DNA of 64,000 nucleotides from Candidatus Gastranaerophilales bacterium. Its GTDB lineage: Bacteria > Cyanobacteriota > Vampirovibrionia > Gastranaerophilales > Gastranaerophilaceae. Under the pieces are notes generated by a model that did not search any database, was not told the DNA's origin, and saw nothing but the letters and a program-made list of their open reading frames with translations. The stretch spans positions 106,245 to 170,244 of the forward strand of contig CALURI010000003.1 of NCBI GenBank assembly GCA_944323135.1. Direction: 5' to 3'. Each line of letters opens with the position of its first letter. Within the stretch, counting starts at the first letter, position 1. The position numbers and the translations under genes are program-made. Below are positions 10,209 through 18,012 of this stretch, one piece after another.

Positions 10209-10222
10209 TGTATAATTATACT
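10209..10222. promoter_or_regulatory. Shared palindromic -10 for two divergent leaderless genes
   Basis: The 14 bp between the two divergent start codons contain TATAATTATA (10211-10220), a perfect palindrome. Each strand therefore reads TATAAT, then exactly 6 nt, then ATG, so each mRNA should begin at its start codon. No convincing -35 is visible on either side. Confidence 0.7.
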
Positions 10223-10786
10223 ATGAATAAAAAATTATATGTAATATCAGGTTCATCAGGTGTCGGTAAAGGTACTGTTTTAAAAGGTTTTTTATCAAGA
10301 AATCCTGAGTTTATGCTTTCTATATCCTGTACAACAAGAAAGCCCAGAGAAGGTGAAATTGACGGTGTTAATTATTTCTTTTTGACAAAAGAAGATTTTA
10401 AAAACTGCATTGATAATAATAAATTTCTTGAATGGGCTGAATTTGCCGGTAATTTTTACGGAACAAAGAAAAAATTTATTAATCAATGTTTGGAAGAAGG
10501 CAAAGATATTATTTTAGAGATTGATACGCAAGGGGCGTTACAGGTAAAAAAACAGATGCCAGAAGCTGTTTTGATTTTTATATGCCCGCCGTCTTTTGAA
10601 ACTTTGGAAAATCGTTTGCGCGGACGTCACACTGAAGATGAAGCGACTATACAAAAAAGGCTTCATGCAGTGAAAGAGGAACTTGCCCGTGCTGAAAAAT
10701 TTGATTATAAAGTCGTTAATGATGATTTAGATAGGGCAATTTCGGAAATTGAAAGAATTATTGCCGGAGAACGTAAGAAATGTTAA
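10223..10786 (+). CDS. gmk: Guanylate kinase
   Basis: Phosphorylates GMP to GDP in the cytoplasm. The 187 residues fit the family. The P-loop is GSSGVGKGT near the N-terminus; the GMP-binding region includes SCTTRKPREGEIDGVNYFF and ILEIDTQGA. The ATG at 10223 (MNKKLYVISG) is chosen over an upstream in-frame ATG that would overlap the opposite kinase gene. No ribosome site is present, but TATAAT sits 6 nt upstream (leaderless). It overlaps coaBC by 7 nt. In many bacteria rpoZ lies between gmk and coaBC; here it does not. Confidence 0.97.
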   Translation: MNKKLYVISGSSGVGKGTVLKGFLSRNPEFMLSISCTTRKPREGEIDGVNYFFLTKEDFKNCIDNNKFLEWAEFAGNFYGTKKKFINQCLEEGKDIILEIDTQGALQVKKQMPEAVLIFICPPSFETLENRLRGRHTEDEATIQKRLHAVKEELARAEKFDYKVVNDDLDRAISEIERIIAGERKKC

Positions 10787-11973
10787 GCGGGAAAACAGTA
10801 CTTATAGGAATAACAGGCGGAATTGCGGCTTACAAGATTTGTGAGCTCATCAGAATGTATAAAAGAGCTAATGCAAATGTTCTTGTTATATGTACGCCTA
10901 ATGCTTTAAATTTTGTAACTAAACTTACGCTGCAAAATTTGAGCGGGAATGAAGTTGCTGTTGAAGAATTTGATGTGAGAGATTATAAACCCGAGCATAT
11001 TTCTTATGCGGATAGTGCTGATATTATGGTAATTGCACCTGCAACTGTCAATACTATTTCAAAAATAGCGCAAGGGATTTGTGATAATCTTTTAACATCT
11101 GTTGCTTGTGCTTTTACAAAGCCTGTTATTATTGCACCTGCGATGAATTGTAATATGTGGGAAAATCCGATATTTCAAGAAAATTTGAAAAAACTTCATT
11201 ACGAAATTTTAGAACCTGACAGCGGTTATCTTGCTTGCGGTTATGATGGTAAGGGCAGACTTTGTTCGCTTGAAAAAATATTTGATAAAACAGTTGAGCT
11301 TTTAACATATAAACCTTTAGCAGGTAAAAAAATTGTTATAACTTCCGGCGGAACAATAGAAGATATTGATCCTGTAAGATATATTTCAAATTATTCATCA
11401 GGGAAAATGGGACTTGCACTTGCTGATAGTGCCAAAAATTTGGGCGCAGATGTAACTTTGATTACAACAAAAGATGTATCAAGAAAATATAATGTGATAA
11501 AAGTTAAATCAGCTTTAGATATGAAAGAGGGTGTTGAAAAGGAATTTGAAAATTCTGATTGTATTATAATGGCTGCGGCTGTTGCGGATTATAGAGTTAA
11601 AGAAGTTGCTTCTCGGAAAATGAAAAAAACTGATGCTGATGAAATTACCTTAACTCTTGTAAAAAATCCTGATATTTTAAAAGAGTTGTGTGAGAAAAAA
11701 TTAAAATTAAATGCTTCTGATAATAAAGCTGCAATTCCTTTGTTAGTCGGTTTTTGCGCTGAAAGTGAAAATTTACTTAATAATGCAAAAGAAAAAATTG
11801 AGAAAAAAGGTTGTGATTTCTTAATTGCAAATGATATTTCAAGAAAAGATATTGGTTTTTCAAGTGATTATAACGAAGTTACAATTTTGGATAAAAAAGG
11901 TAACATGCAAAAACTTGAAAAAGCAGATAAAATGACAATTGCAAGACAAATTTTTAAGGTTATTTATGGATAA
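10780..11973 (+). CDS. coaBC: Bifunctional phosphopantothenoylcysteine decarboxylase / phosphopantothenate-cysteine ligase
   Basis: Coenzyme A biosynthesis: joins 4'-phosphopantothenate with cysteine and decarboxylates the product to 4'-phosphopantetheine. The 397-residue length matches the fused enzyme. The N-terminal flavoprotein domain shows GITGGIAAYK, the PAMNCNMW motif and the ACGYDGKGR lid segment; the C-terminal ligase shows ITSGGTIEDIDPVRYISN and SSGKMG. It lies inside a gmk-coaBC-nif3 overlap chain, implying translational coupling. Confidence 0.96.
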   Translation: MLSGKTVLIGITGGIAAYKICELIRMYKRANANVLVICTPNALNFVTKLTLQNLSGNEVAVEEFDVRDYKPEHISYADSADIMVIAPATVNTISKIAQGICDNLLTSVACAFTKPVIIAPAMNCNMWENPIFQENLKKLHYEILEPDSGYLACGYDGKGRLCSLEKIFDKTVELLTYKPLAGKKIVITSGGTIEDIDPVRYISNYSSGKMGLALADSAKNLGADVTLITTKDVSRKYNVIKVKSALDMKEGVEKEFENSDCIIMAAAVADYRVKEVASRKMKKTDADEITLTLVKNPDILKELCEKKLKLNASDNKAAIPLLVGFCAESENLLNNAKEKIEKKGCDFLIANDISRKDIGFSSDYNEVTILDKKGNMQKLEKADKMTIARQIFKVIYG

Positions 11974-12664
11974 ATATGAGATTGTCAAAAGGATAGAAAA
12001 TTATGCACCGCCAGAACTTGCAGAAAATTGGGATTGTTCAGGCTGGGTTGTTGAAACAGGTAAAAAAGATATTCAAAAAATTATGCTTGCTTTAACTGTT
12101 ACTGATGATGTTGTCAGACAGGCTGACAAAAATAATTGTGATATGATAATTTCTCATCATCCTTTATTTTTTGTTCCATTAAAATATAAAAATGCGGATA
12201 TTTATTGTGCACATACAAACATGGACGGAACTGAAGGCGGTACTACGGATAGATTGATAGATATTTTGGGTTTTAAGAAATCGGTTAATATCGGCAATTT
12301 TACAAGGCTTGTAAGCTTGAAAGAAGCTATTTCTGTAAAAGATTTTGCTGAAATTTTAAGGGGAATTTCTCCGCATCTTAGATATGTGAATAATTCAGGT
12401 GTAAATGAGATAAAAAATATAGCGTTTTGTGCAGGCAGCGGTTCTGAATTTATTCAGGAAGCTTTTGAAAACGGAGCAGATGCTTTTGTTACTGGAGATT
12501 TAAAATTTCATACCGCGCTTGATTCTCCGATTGTAATTTTTGATATCGGACATTTTGAAAGTGAAATAATGATTTTAGATGTATTTGAAAATTTGTTGTC
12601 TGATATTAAAGTATTAAGAGCACAGGAAAAATCTCCTTTTATTTATGTGAATAATTTTTCATAA
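11966..12664 (+). CDS. Nif3-like dinuclear metal-center protein (YbgI/YqfO family)
   Basis: Member of the Nif3/DUF34 family, hexameric metal-binding proteins of uncertain reaction. Metal ligands are visible in IISHHPLFF, YCAHTNMDG and the C-terminal FDIGHFESE. The 232 residues make it the short form without the inserted PII-like domain. The ATG at 11966 overlaps the coaBC stop by 8 nt and is preceded by AAGG. Family membership is clear; the biochemical role is not. Confidence 0.9.
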   Translation: MDKYEIVKRIENYAPPELAENWDCSGWVVETGKKDIQKIMLALTVTDDVVRQADKNNCDMIISHHPLFFVPLKYKNADIYCAHTNMDGTEGGTTDRLIDILGFKKSVNIGNFTRLVSLKEAISVKDFAEILRGISPHLRYVNNSGVNEIKNIAFCAGSGSEFIQEAFENGADAFVTGDLKFHTALDSPIVIFDIGHFESEIMILDVFENLLSDIKVLRAQEKSPFIYVNNFS

Positions 12665-12692
12665 TAAAATAATATTTCTCAAAACATAAATC

Positions 12693-12720
12693 TTGACATT
12701 CAACTTTGAGCGGTTAGAAT
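12693..12720 (+). promoter_or_regulatory. tRNA-Gln promoter
   Basis: TTGACA (12693-12698), 16-nt spacer, TAGAAT (12715-12720). The predicted start is about 14 nt before the mature tRNA 5' end. Confidence 0.75.
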
Positions 12721-12740
12721 AATAAACGTAGCCCATATAT

Positions 12741-12812
12741 TGGGGCGTCGCCAAGTGGTAAGGCACCTGGTTTTGGTCCAGGCATTCGGAGGTTCGAATC
12801 CTTCCGCCCCAG
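12741..12812 (+). tRNA. tRNA-Gln (anticodon UUG)
   Basis: Complete cloverleaf: acceptor TGGGGCG/CGCCCCA, anticodon arm CCTGG-TTTTGGT-CCAGG with TTG at the anticodon position, and T arm with GGTTCGAATCC. The unpaired first U and discriminator G are normal for tRNA-Gln. CCA is not encoded. Confidence 0.95.
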
Positions 12813-12817
12813 ATGTT

Positions 12818-12853
12818 TAAAAAGATCGAAAAATTTTTCGGTCTTTTTTATTT
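12818..12853 (+). terminator. Terminator after tRNA-Gln
   Basis: Stem AAAGATCGAAAA / TTTTCGGTCTTT with one G-U pair, followed by a T-rich run. It ends the tRNA transcript. The following ~240 bp up to the cupin gene hold no gene I can support. Confidence 0.8.
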
Positions 12854-13060
12854 TGTTGTATTTGTTAATCCGTTTTGATTTTGTTCAAGTTTTTTATTTG
12901 TATCATTGAGAAGATTTTGTAAGATGTTTATTACGCTTTCATAACTTTACATAAGAGGAATAAATAATTGTAATTTATTATGCTTTTTAGGTATATTGTC
13001 TGATGCAATATAAGTATTTGCTATTTTAAAAAAATAGTAAATAATAAAAATATAGTCAAT

Positions 13061-13089
13061 TTGACAATTTGTCAGAGTAAATTTAAAAA
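13061..13089 (+). promoter_or_regulatory. Cupin-operon promoter with overlapping palindrome
   Basis: TTGACA (13061-13066), 17-nt spacer, TAAAAA (13084-13089), then 5 nt to the ATG at 13095, so leaderless or nearly so. A perfect palindrome TGACAATTTGTCA (13062-13074) covers the -35 and looks like a repressor operator. Confidence 0.5.
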
Positions 13090-13094
13090 AAGTA

Positions 13095-13556
13095 ATGATG
13101 GAAAAAATAAAAAGAGTTTTATTAATTTTGATGATACTAGCGGGAGGTAATCTGGTTATGGCAGAAGAATTAAAACAGCCGTTTGCAATAGGTGAAATCA
13201 ATCCGTACAATAAATATTTTACAGGTACTACACATTTGAATATGTTAGTAACCAGGGATGAAATTTTTAATTCATCTATCGGTAATGTGACATTTGACGC
13301 AGGGGCAAGAACTAATTGGCATAAACATTAAGGCGGTCAAATTCTTCTTGTAACGGCAGGTGAAGGCAGATATCAAGAAAAAGGTAAGGAAATTCAAATA
13401 TTAAAAAAGGGTGATGTAGTAAAAATTCCGCCAAACGCAGAACATTGGCACGGAGCAGCTCCGGATTGCAATTTTGCACATATATCAATAGAACCTAATA
13501 TCCCGAATAATGAAACTGTGTGGCTTGAACCTGTTACTGATAAAGAATATAAATAA
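13095..13556 (+). pseudogene. Periplasmic cupin protein interrupted by an in-frame TAA
   Basis: Small cupin with a signal peptide (hydrophobic core, cut near VMA). Reading through one TAA codon at 13329-13331, the frame stays open for 74 more codons to a second TAA at 13554. Both cupin motifs are present: NWHKH before the stop and GGQILLVTAGEG right after it (motif 1), then KIPPNAEHWHG (motif 2). The stop replaces the residue after the second metal-ligand His, often Pro in relatives, so the truncated 78-residue product would lack most of the barrel. It may be a recent nonsense mutation, a sequencing/assembly error, or readthrough. It leads a redox cluster with the CMD protein and FMN reductase. 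Confidence 0.8.
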
Positions 13557-13569
13557 GGTAAAATTTTTT

Positions 13570-14412
13570 ATGTTAAAGAAATTATTGGTATTATTTTTTA
13601 CTATGCTCGTATCGCAAAATTTTATTATAGCGGCATCAATACAGGATGAGAATATGAATATGACAAGAACTGATATTTGTAAAAAAAATTATAAAGTACT
13701 TTTTCAGGGAGAAGCTCTTTTGCCAAACGGCGATGACCCTGAAATGATGGCAATTTTACAAAAATATATTTTTGGTGAAGTATTTACTGTTGGGAATTTA
13801 GATATCAAAACAAGGGAAATGATTACAGTAACCTCTCTTGCGGCTCAGCAGACTTTACCTCAATTAAAAGCTCATATAAACGGTGCCTTGAATGCGGGAG
13901 TTACTCCTATTGAATTGAGAGAAGCTATTTATCAATGTGCCCCTTTTATAGGTTTTCCAAAAACATTAAATGCTCTTGGAGTTTTGAATGAAGTATTTAA
14001 AGAAAGAGGTATTCAAACACCTTTAAAATCTACAGCAACAACTGATGAAAATAACCGTTATGAAAAAGGCTTGGCAATACAAGAACCTTTGTACGGAGAT
14101 GAAATTAAAAAAGCTATGTCAAATCTTCCTGACAATATGGGTGAAGATGTTGCAAAATTTTTAACAGGGGTATGCTTTGGAGATTTTTATACAAGAGAAG
14201 GTCTTGATGTAAAAACAAGAGAACTTCTTGTAATTAGTATATTAGTTACAACAGGTAACACTGAAACTTTAAAAAGTCATATAAAAGGGAATTTAAAAGC
14301 AGGAAATTCTAAAGAAACCATTACGGCAGCAATAATCCAATGTTTGCCTTATGTTGGTTTCCCTAATACTTTGGCAGCTTTAAAAATGTTAAAAGATGTG
14401 TTAGCATATTAG
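13570..14412 (+). CDS. Exported tandem carboxymuconolactone decarboxylase (CMD)-domain protein
   Basis: 280 residues with a signal peptide (MLKKLLVLFFTMLVSQNFIIAA) and two CMD/AhpD-fold repeats. Each repeat carries KTRE(M/L) followed by a helix, a His/Ala/Gly-rich segment (AHINGALNAGVT; SHIKGNLKAGNS) and QC(A/L)P(F/Y)(I/V)GFP(K/N)T. There is no CxxC as in AhpD peroxidases, so peroxidase activity is unlikely. The pairing cupin + CMD + flavoprotein recurs in gut bacteria and suggests detoxification or redox processing of small molecules. The start at 13570 is chosen because it gives a clean signal peptide and has AAGGT upstream. Confidence 0.85.
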   Translation: MLKKLLVLFFTMLVSQNFIIAASIQDENMNMTRTDICKKNYKVLFQGEALLPNGDDPEMMAILQKYIFGEVFTVGNLDIKTREMITVTSLAAQQTLPQLKAHINGALNAGVTPIELREAIYQCAPFIGFPKTLNALGVLNEVFKERGIQTPLKSTATTDENNRYEKGLAIQEPLYGDEIKKAMSNLPDNMGEDVAKFLTGVCFGDFYTREGLDVKTRELLVISILVTTGNTETLKSHIKGNLKAGNSKETITAAIIQCLPYVGFPNTLAALKMLKDVLAY

Positions 14413-14426
14413 AAAGGGAAATCTGT

Positions 14427-14969
14427 ATGTCTAAAAATGTATTAATTATATCTACAAGTTTAAGGAATTCAAGCAGTTCTGAAATCCTTGCAAAAGAAGT
14501 TGAAAAAGGTGCAAAAGATGCAGGACATAATGTTGAATTTGTAACTTTGAAGGATAAGAAAATAAGTTTTTGCAAAGGATGTTTGGCTTGTCAGAGATTA
14601 AAACATTGTGTTATTGATGATGATGCAAATTTGATTTCCGACAAAATAAAAATCTCAGATGTAATCGTTTGGGCAACCCCTGTTTATTATTACGAAATGA
14701 GCGGTCAAATGAAAACTGTTATTGATAGAGCTAATCCTTTATTTGTTTCTGATTATAAGTTTAAAGAAGTTTATTTAATAACAACTTCTGCAGATTCAGA
14801 TACGGGTGTAGGACAGGCTGTTGTAAATGGAATAAATGGTTGGATTGCTTGCTTTGATGGGGTAAAATTCTGCGGATATCTTAGCGGTGGGGGTATTACA
14901 AGTCCTTCTGATCTTGAAGCAAATCCTGATTTGTTAAAGAAAGCTTATGTTTTAGGTAAAAATATATAA
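14427..14969 (+). CDS. NAD(P)H-dependent FMN reductase / iron-sulfur flavoprotein-like
   Basis: Flavodoxin-fold oxidoreductase of 180 residues. FMN-phosphate loop STSLRNSSSSE, a Cys cluster CKGCLACQRLKHC as in iron-sulfur flavoproteins, and WATPVYYYEMSGQMKTVIDR, typical of the NADPH-dependent FMN reductase superfamily. AAAGGGAAA lies upstream of the ATG, and the gene is 14 nt after the CMD gene, so it belongs to the same transcript. Probably a cytoplasmic quinone, nitro or flavin reductase. Confidence 0.88.
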   Translation: MSKNVLIISTSLRNSSSSEILAKEVEKGAKDAGHNVEFVTLKDKKISFCKGCLACQRLKHCVIDDDANLISDKIKISDVIVWATPVYYYEMSGQMKTVIDRANPLFVSDYKFKEVYLITTSADSDTGVGQAVVNGINGWIACFDGVKFCGYLSGGGITSPSDLEANPDLLKKAYVLGKNI

Positions 14970-14983
14970 AATTTTTATGCATA

Positions 14984-15027
14984 AGAAGCGGGAAGTATTG
15001 ATTATACAATGCTTCTCGCTTCTTTAT
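14984..15027. terminator. Bidirectional terminator between convergent flavoprotein genes
   Basis: An 18-bp stem with two G-U pairs: 14984-15001 with 15008-15025, loop ATTATA, followed by T-rich sequence on the + strand and A/T-rich sequence on the other side. Confidence 0.8.
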
Positions 15028-15037
15028 ATTTAATCTG

Positions 15038-15511
15038 TTATAACTTTAATTTATTTATCCAGTCTGCAATTTCTGTATCTTTTGCTGAATTTTCATAAGA
15101 TGTATATCCTTCTGTTATTTCAGCACCTTTGGCTAGGTTTTGCATATCTGCATAAGTTGAAGATGCTCCGCCTCCTCCGTGTGTACAGAATGGTATTATT
15201 GTTTTACCTGTAAAATCATTTTTACTTAAAAATGTTTTTACAGGTCCTGCCATAGTGTACCACCAAACAGGAGTGCCTATAAATATTATGTCATAATCTT
15301 TTATATTTCCGTTATCTATAAGTTCCGGTTTTATATCTTTTTGTTTTTCTTCTTGAGCAACATTTACAGCTTCATTATAATTTCTCGGGTATTCTTTTTT
15401 AGGTATAATTTCAAATATATCACCGTTTGTTATATTTTGAATTTTAGCGGCAACTCTTTTCGTGTTTCCGGAATAGGAATAGTAAGCTATTAAGATTTTT
15501 TTATTATTCAT
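15038..15511 (-). CDS. Flavodoxin
   Basis: 157-residue flavodoxin of the long-loop kind found in gut anaerobes. The FMN phosphate loop is YSYSGNTKR near the N-terminus; FIGTPVWWYTMAGPV and CTHGGGGASSTYADM are the two isoalloxazine-side loops. ATG after AAAGGAGAG. Its promoter holds a palindrome (15560-15574), so it is probably repressor-controlled. Its convergence with a CMD/FMN-reductase operon fits a shared redox-stress role. Confidence 0.92.
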   Translation of the reverse strand: MNNKKILIAYYSYSGNTKRVAAKIQNITNGDIFEIIPKKEYPRNYNEAVNVAQEEKQKDIKPELIDNGNIKDYDIIFIGTPVWWYTMAGPVKTFLSKNDFTGKTIIPFCTHGGGGASSTYADMQNLAKGAEITEGYTSYENSAKDTEIADWINKLKL

Positions 15512-15548
15512 ATAACTCTCCTTTTTTTGATGCTAAATATATTTTTAT

Positions 15549-15579
15549 ATTATATATGTTGATAGTTGCTATCAGTCAA
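15549..15579 (-). promoter_or_regulatory. Flavodoxin promoter with operator palindrome in the spacer
   Basis: On the minus strand: TTGACT (15579-15574), then a TATATA/TATAAT box 17-19 nt downstream. The inverted repeat TGATAG-TTG-CTATCA (15560-15574) fills the spacer, the classic place for a repressor site. The regulator is not identifiable here. Confidence 0.6.
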
Positions 15580-15602
15580 GAGGTAAGAATTGTTTTTTAT
15601 GT

Positions 15603-15614
15603 TATATTATTTTT
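15603..15614 (+). promoter_or_regulatory. -10 box of a leaderless SGNH hydrolase gene
   Basis: TATATT (15603-15608) followed by exactly 6 nt and the ATG at 15615. No Shine-Dalgarno and no clear -35. Confidence 0.5.
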
Positions 15615-16235
15615 ATGAAAAAAATTTTGTGTTTTGGTGATAGCAATACTTATGGGTTTAATCCTGCGGATGGAAGCAGATTTCCTGAAAATATTCGTTG
15701 GTCCGGCAGATTAAAAAAATTTGCATCTTCTAAATATGAAATAATAGAAGCAGGAGGAAATAACCGTACAGCGTTCTGTGAAAATCCTCAAGGAAAAGAG
15801 TTTACCGGATACAAAGTAATTGAAAAATACTATCAAGAGCGTTATGATTTAATAATTTTGGCAATAGGTATAAATGATATTCAAACATTTTATAATATAT
15901 CTGTTGAAGATTTTCAGAAAGGTTTAGAAAATTTTGTAAAACTTGTTAAATCTTCTTTTCTCGATTCAAAGATTTTATTGGTTGCTCCTTCAATTTTAAA
16001 AAAAGTTATTTTGAAAAGTTGTTTCGGCACTTTATTTGATGAAAATTCGATAGAAAAATCTTTAAAACTAAGCGAAATTTATCAAAAAACTGCAAAAAAA
16101 TTAGATTGTGAGTTTATGGATTTGAATAATGTTACAGAATCCTCTGATATCGATGGTTTGCATTATACAGAAGAACAGCATGAAAAAATTTCTCATGCTG
16201 TTTTTCAAAAAATTTGTAAAATAATTTGTGATTAA
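15615..16235 (+). CDS. SGNH/GDSL-family hydrolase
   Basis: Cytoplasmic SGNH esterase/lipase-fold protein of 206 residues, no signal peptide. The four blocks are clear: GDSNTYG with nucleophile Ser10, AGGNNRTA for the oxyanion Gly, AIGINDI for the Asn, and DGLHYT with the catalytic Asp/His pair. It resembles acyl-CoA/arylesterase-type SGNH proteins; the substrate is unknown. The end overlaps the convergent MBL gene by 4 nt. Confidence 0.92.
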   Translation: MKKILCFGDSNTYGFNPADGSRFPENIRWSGRLKKFASSKYEIIEAGGNNRTAFCENPQGKEFTGYKVIEKYYQERYDLIILAIGINDIQTFYNISVEDFQKGLENFVKLVKSSFLDSKILLVAPSILKKVILKSCFGTLFDENSIEKSLKLSEIYQKTAKKLDCEFMDLNNVTESSDIDGLHYTEEQHEKISHAVFQKICKIICD

Positions 16236-17002
16236 TATTTTAGTATTTCATTGTCATCAGGAACAACAACATTATTAAGTTTTAAATTTTTTATATCATC
16301 TCTTGTGACAGTCATGTGACTTACTGTTCCCATGTGGCTTGATATGATTGTAGAATTTTTTGCATATTCCGCTATTGTTTTTACATCATCCGTATTCATA
16401 ATTAGATATTCCCCGTTTAATACTTTAGCTCCGCAAGCATTTACAACTATTATATCGGGAGAAAATTTGTCTATTGAATTTTTAACTTCTGTGCACCAGA
16501 TTGTATCTCCTGCTACATAAAGAGTTTTTTCATCTTGGGCTTTGAACACAATTCCCATTGCTTCATAAGGCATGCCAATAGATTCGCATAATGGCTTAAC
16601 GATTTCTCGTTTTCCATGTTCGCATTTAGTTTTATATAAAGTTACTCCTTCAAAATTTGTTCCGTTTCCTGAAAGAATTTTTAAATTTGAAAAACCGAAT
16701 TGCTTTATAATTTTTTCATCATCTGTACTTTGGACAAAAAACGGAATATTTTTATCAAGCGCTTTAGCTGCATATTCATCCCAGTGATCAGGGTGAAAAT
16801 GTGTTAAAATTACCGCATCAATATTGTTTACAATATCTTTAATTGAAACAGGTAAATCAACTCTCGGTTGTTTAACTTCCGCATTATAAGCGCTGTCAAA
16901 TCCCGGCATATATTCTTTAGGTCCTAACCAAGGGTCGATAAGGAATTTTTTGCCTTTAAAAGTGACAATAATTGTTGCATTTCTTATTTGGTGGATTTCC
17001 AT
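16232..17002 (-). CDS. MBL-fold metal-dependent hydrolase (UlaG-like)
   Basis: Metallo-beta-lactamase-fold hydrolase of 256 residues. The metal motif is THFHPDHWDEY; other ligands lie in VAGDTIWC and ISSHMG. The pattern (an initial strand IRNATIIVTFKGKKFLIDPWL) is that of UlaG-like/UPF0173 hydrolases. The ATG follows AAAGGAAGAGAAG and lies inside the 3' end of the EamA gene (47-nt overlap), so the two are translationally coupled. Substrate unknown. Confidence 0.88.
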   Translation of the reverse strand: MEIHQIRNATIIVTFKGKKFLIDPWLGPKEYMPGFDSAYNAEVKQPRVDLPVSIKDIVNNIDAVILTHFHPDHWDEYAAKALDKNIPFFVQSTDDEKIIKQFGFSNLKILSGNGTNFEGVTLYKTKCEHGKREIVKPLCESIGMPYEAMGIVFKAQDEKTLYVAGDTIWCTEVKNSIDKFSPDIIVVNACGAKVLNGEYLIMNTDDVKTIAEYAKNSTIISSHMGTVSHMTVTRDDIKNLKLNNVVVPDDNEILKY

Positions 17003-17924
17003 TTTTTACTTCTCTTCCTTTATGTGTTTTTTGTTTTCTTTTATTGGATAAAATTATAAGGAAAACTCCGAGCAAAATCAATATTACACCTATTGATATT
17101 CTAAGAGTAAGTTGTTCGTTAAAAAATATTATTCCGAAAAATATTGCGGTTAATGGTTCAAGTGCACCTAAAATAGCTGTGTTTGTTGAGCCGATAAGCT
17201 TTATTGAAACAGTTATTGTTTCAAGTGAAATTATTGTCGGGAAAATTGAAAGCCCAATTACTAAAAGCCAAGATGTCGGATTATGAAGGATTTGAAGCTT
17301 TGTACAAAATTCCAAGTTTACGATATAAACAAAAAGTCCGAAAAGCATTACGTAAAAACTTAATTTCGCACTGTTAATATCTTTGACTGCTTTTATATTT
17401 TTCACTCCGACTATGTAAAGAGCGTATAAAAAAGCTGATAGAAGTACAACACATAATCCATGAAAATTTAAACTTACTCCGGTTTCCCCCTTGTACAATA
17501 GTACAATCCCTATTGATGTTGATATTATGGCAAAAATTATGGTTTTTGTTATCTTTTCTTTAAAAAATATTGTCATTATGATAGCGACAATTACCGGATA
17601 AATAAAAAGAATTGTGCAGGCAATACCTGGTTCTATATATTTAAAAGCTTCAAAAAGTGTTAGTGACGAGACGGAAAAACATAATCCTAAAATTAAAAGC
17701 GGGAAAAATTCTTGTTTAGATAGTTTAAGCGATATTTTTTTGTAAAATTTCAACCATAGATAATATATTATTACAGCTAGAAAGTATCTGTAAAACAGTA
17801 CGGAATTTATCCCTACTCCTTTTGAGTATAAAGGAAGTGCAAATAAAGGGTTTGTACCGTAACTTGCTGCTGCGATTGTTCCGTTCAGGATTCCTTTTGT
17901 ATTGTTACTTATTTTTAGGCTCAT
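16956..17924 (-). CDS. EamA/DMT-family drug or metabolite exporter
   Basis: 322 residues with ten hydrophobic helices in two EamA halves; signatures are GIACTILFIYPVIVAIIM in the first half and STNTAILGALEPLTAIFFGIIFFNEQLTL in the second. The C-terminal tail runs into the next gene. No clear ribosome site precedes the ATG; TAATAT lies 7 nt upstream, so it may be leaderless. It forms an operon with the MBL hydrolase, perhaps exporting the same compound or its product. Confidence 0.88.
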   Translation of the reverse strand: MSLKISNNTKGILNGTIAAASYGTNPLFALPLYSKGVGINSVLFYRYFLAVIIYYLWLKFYKKISLKLSKQEFFPLLILGLCFSVSSLTLFEAFKYIEPGIACTILFIYPVIVAIIMTIFFKEKITKTIIFAIISTSIGIVLLYKGETGVSLNFHGLCVVLLSAFLYALYIVGVKNIKAVKDINSAKLSFYVMLFGLFVYIVNLEFCTKLQILHNPTSWLLVIGLSIFPTIISLETITVSIKLIGSTNTAILGALEPLTAIFFGIIFFNEQLTLRISIGVILILLGVFLIILSNKRKQKTHKGREVKNGNPPNKKCNNYCHF

Positions 17925-17977
17925 AGTTTAAATATTAGCAAAAATAAGAGCAACAGGAAAATTTTTTATAAAATTTC

Positions 17978-18012
17978 TTGATATTTTTCAAAATAACTTT
18001 TATAATTTTTTT
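17978..18012 (+). promoter_or_regulatory. Leaderless promoter of the nucleotidyltransferase gene
   Basis: TTGATA (17978-17983), 17-nt spacer, perfect TATAAT (18001-18006), 6 nt of T, then ATG. This is the cleanest leaderless promoter in the window. Confidence 0.8.

Noticed and set aside
12947..13210. An 87-codon minus-strand frame upstream of the cupin gene
   Set aside because: It overlaps the cupin start and promoter, has no ribosome site and no recognisable sequence.
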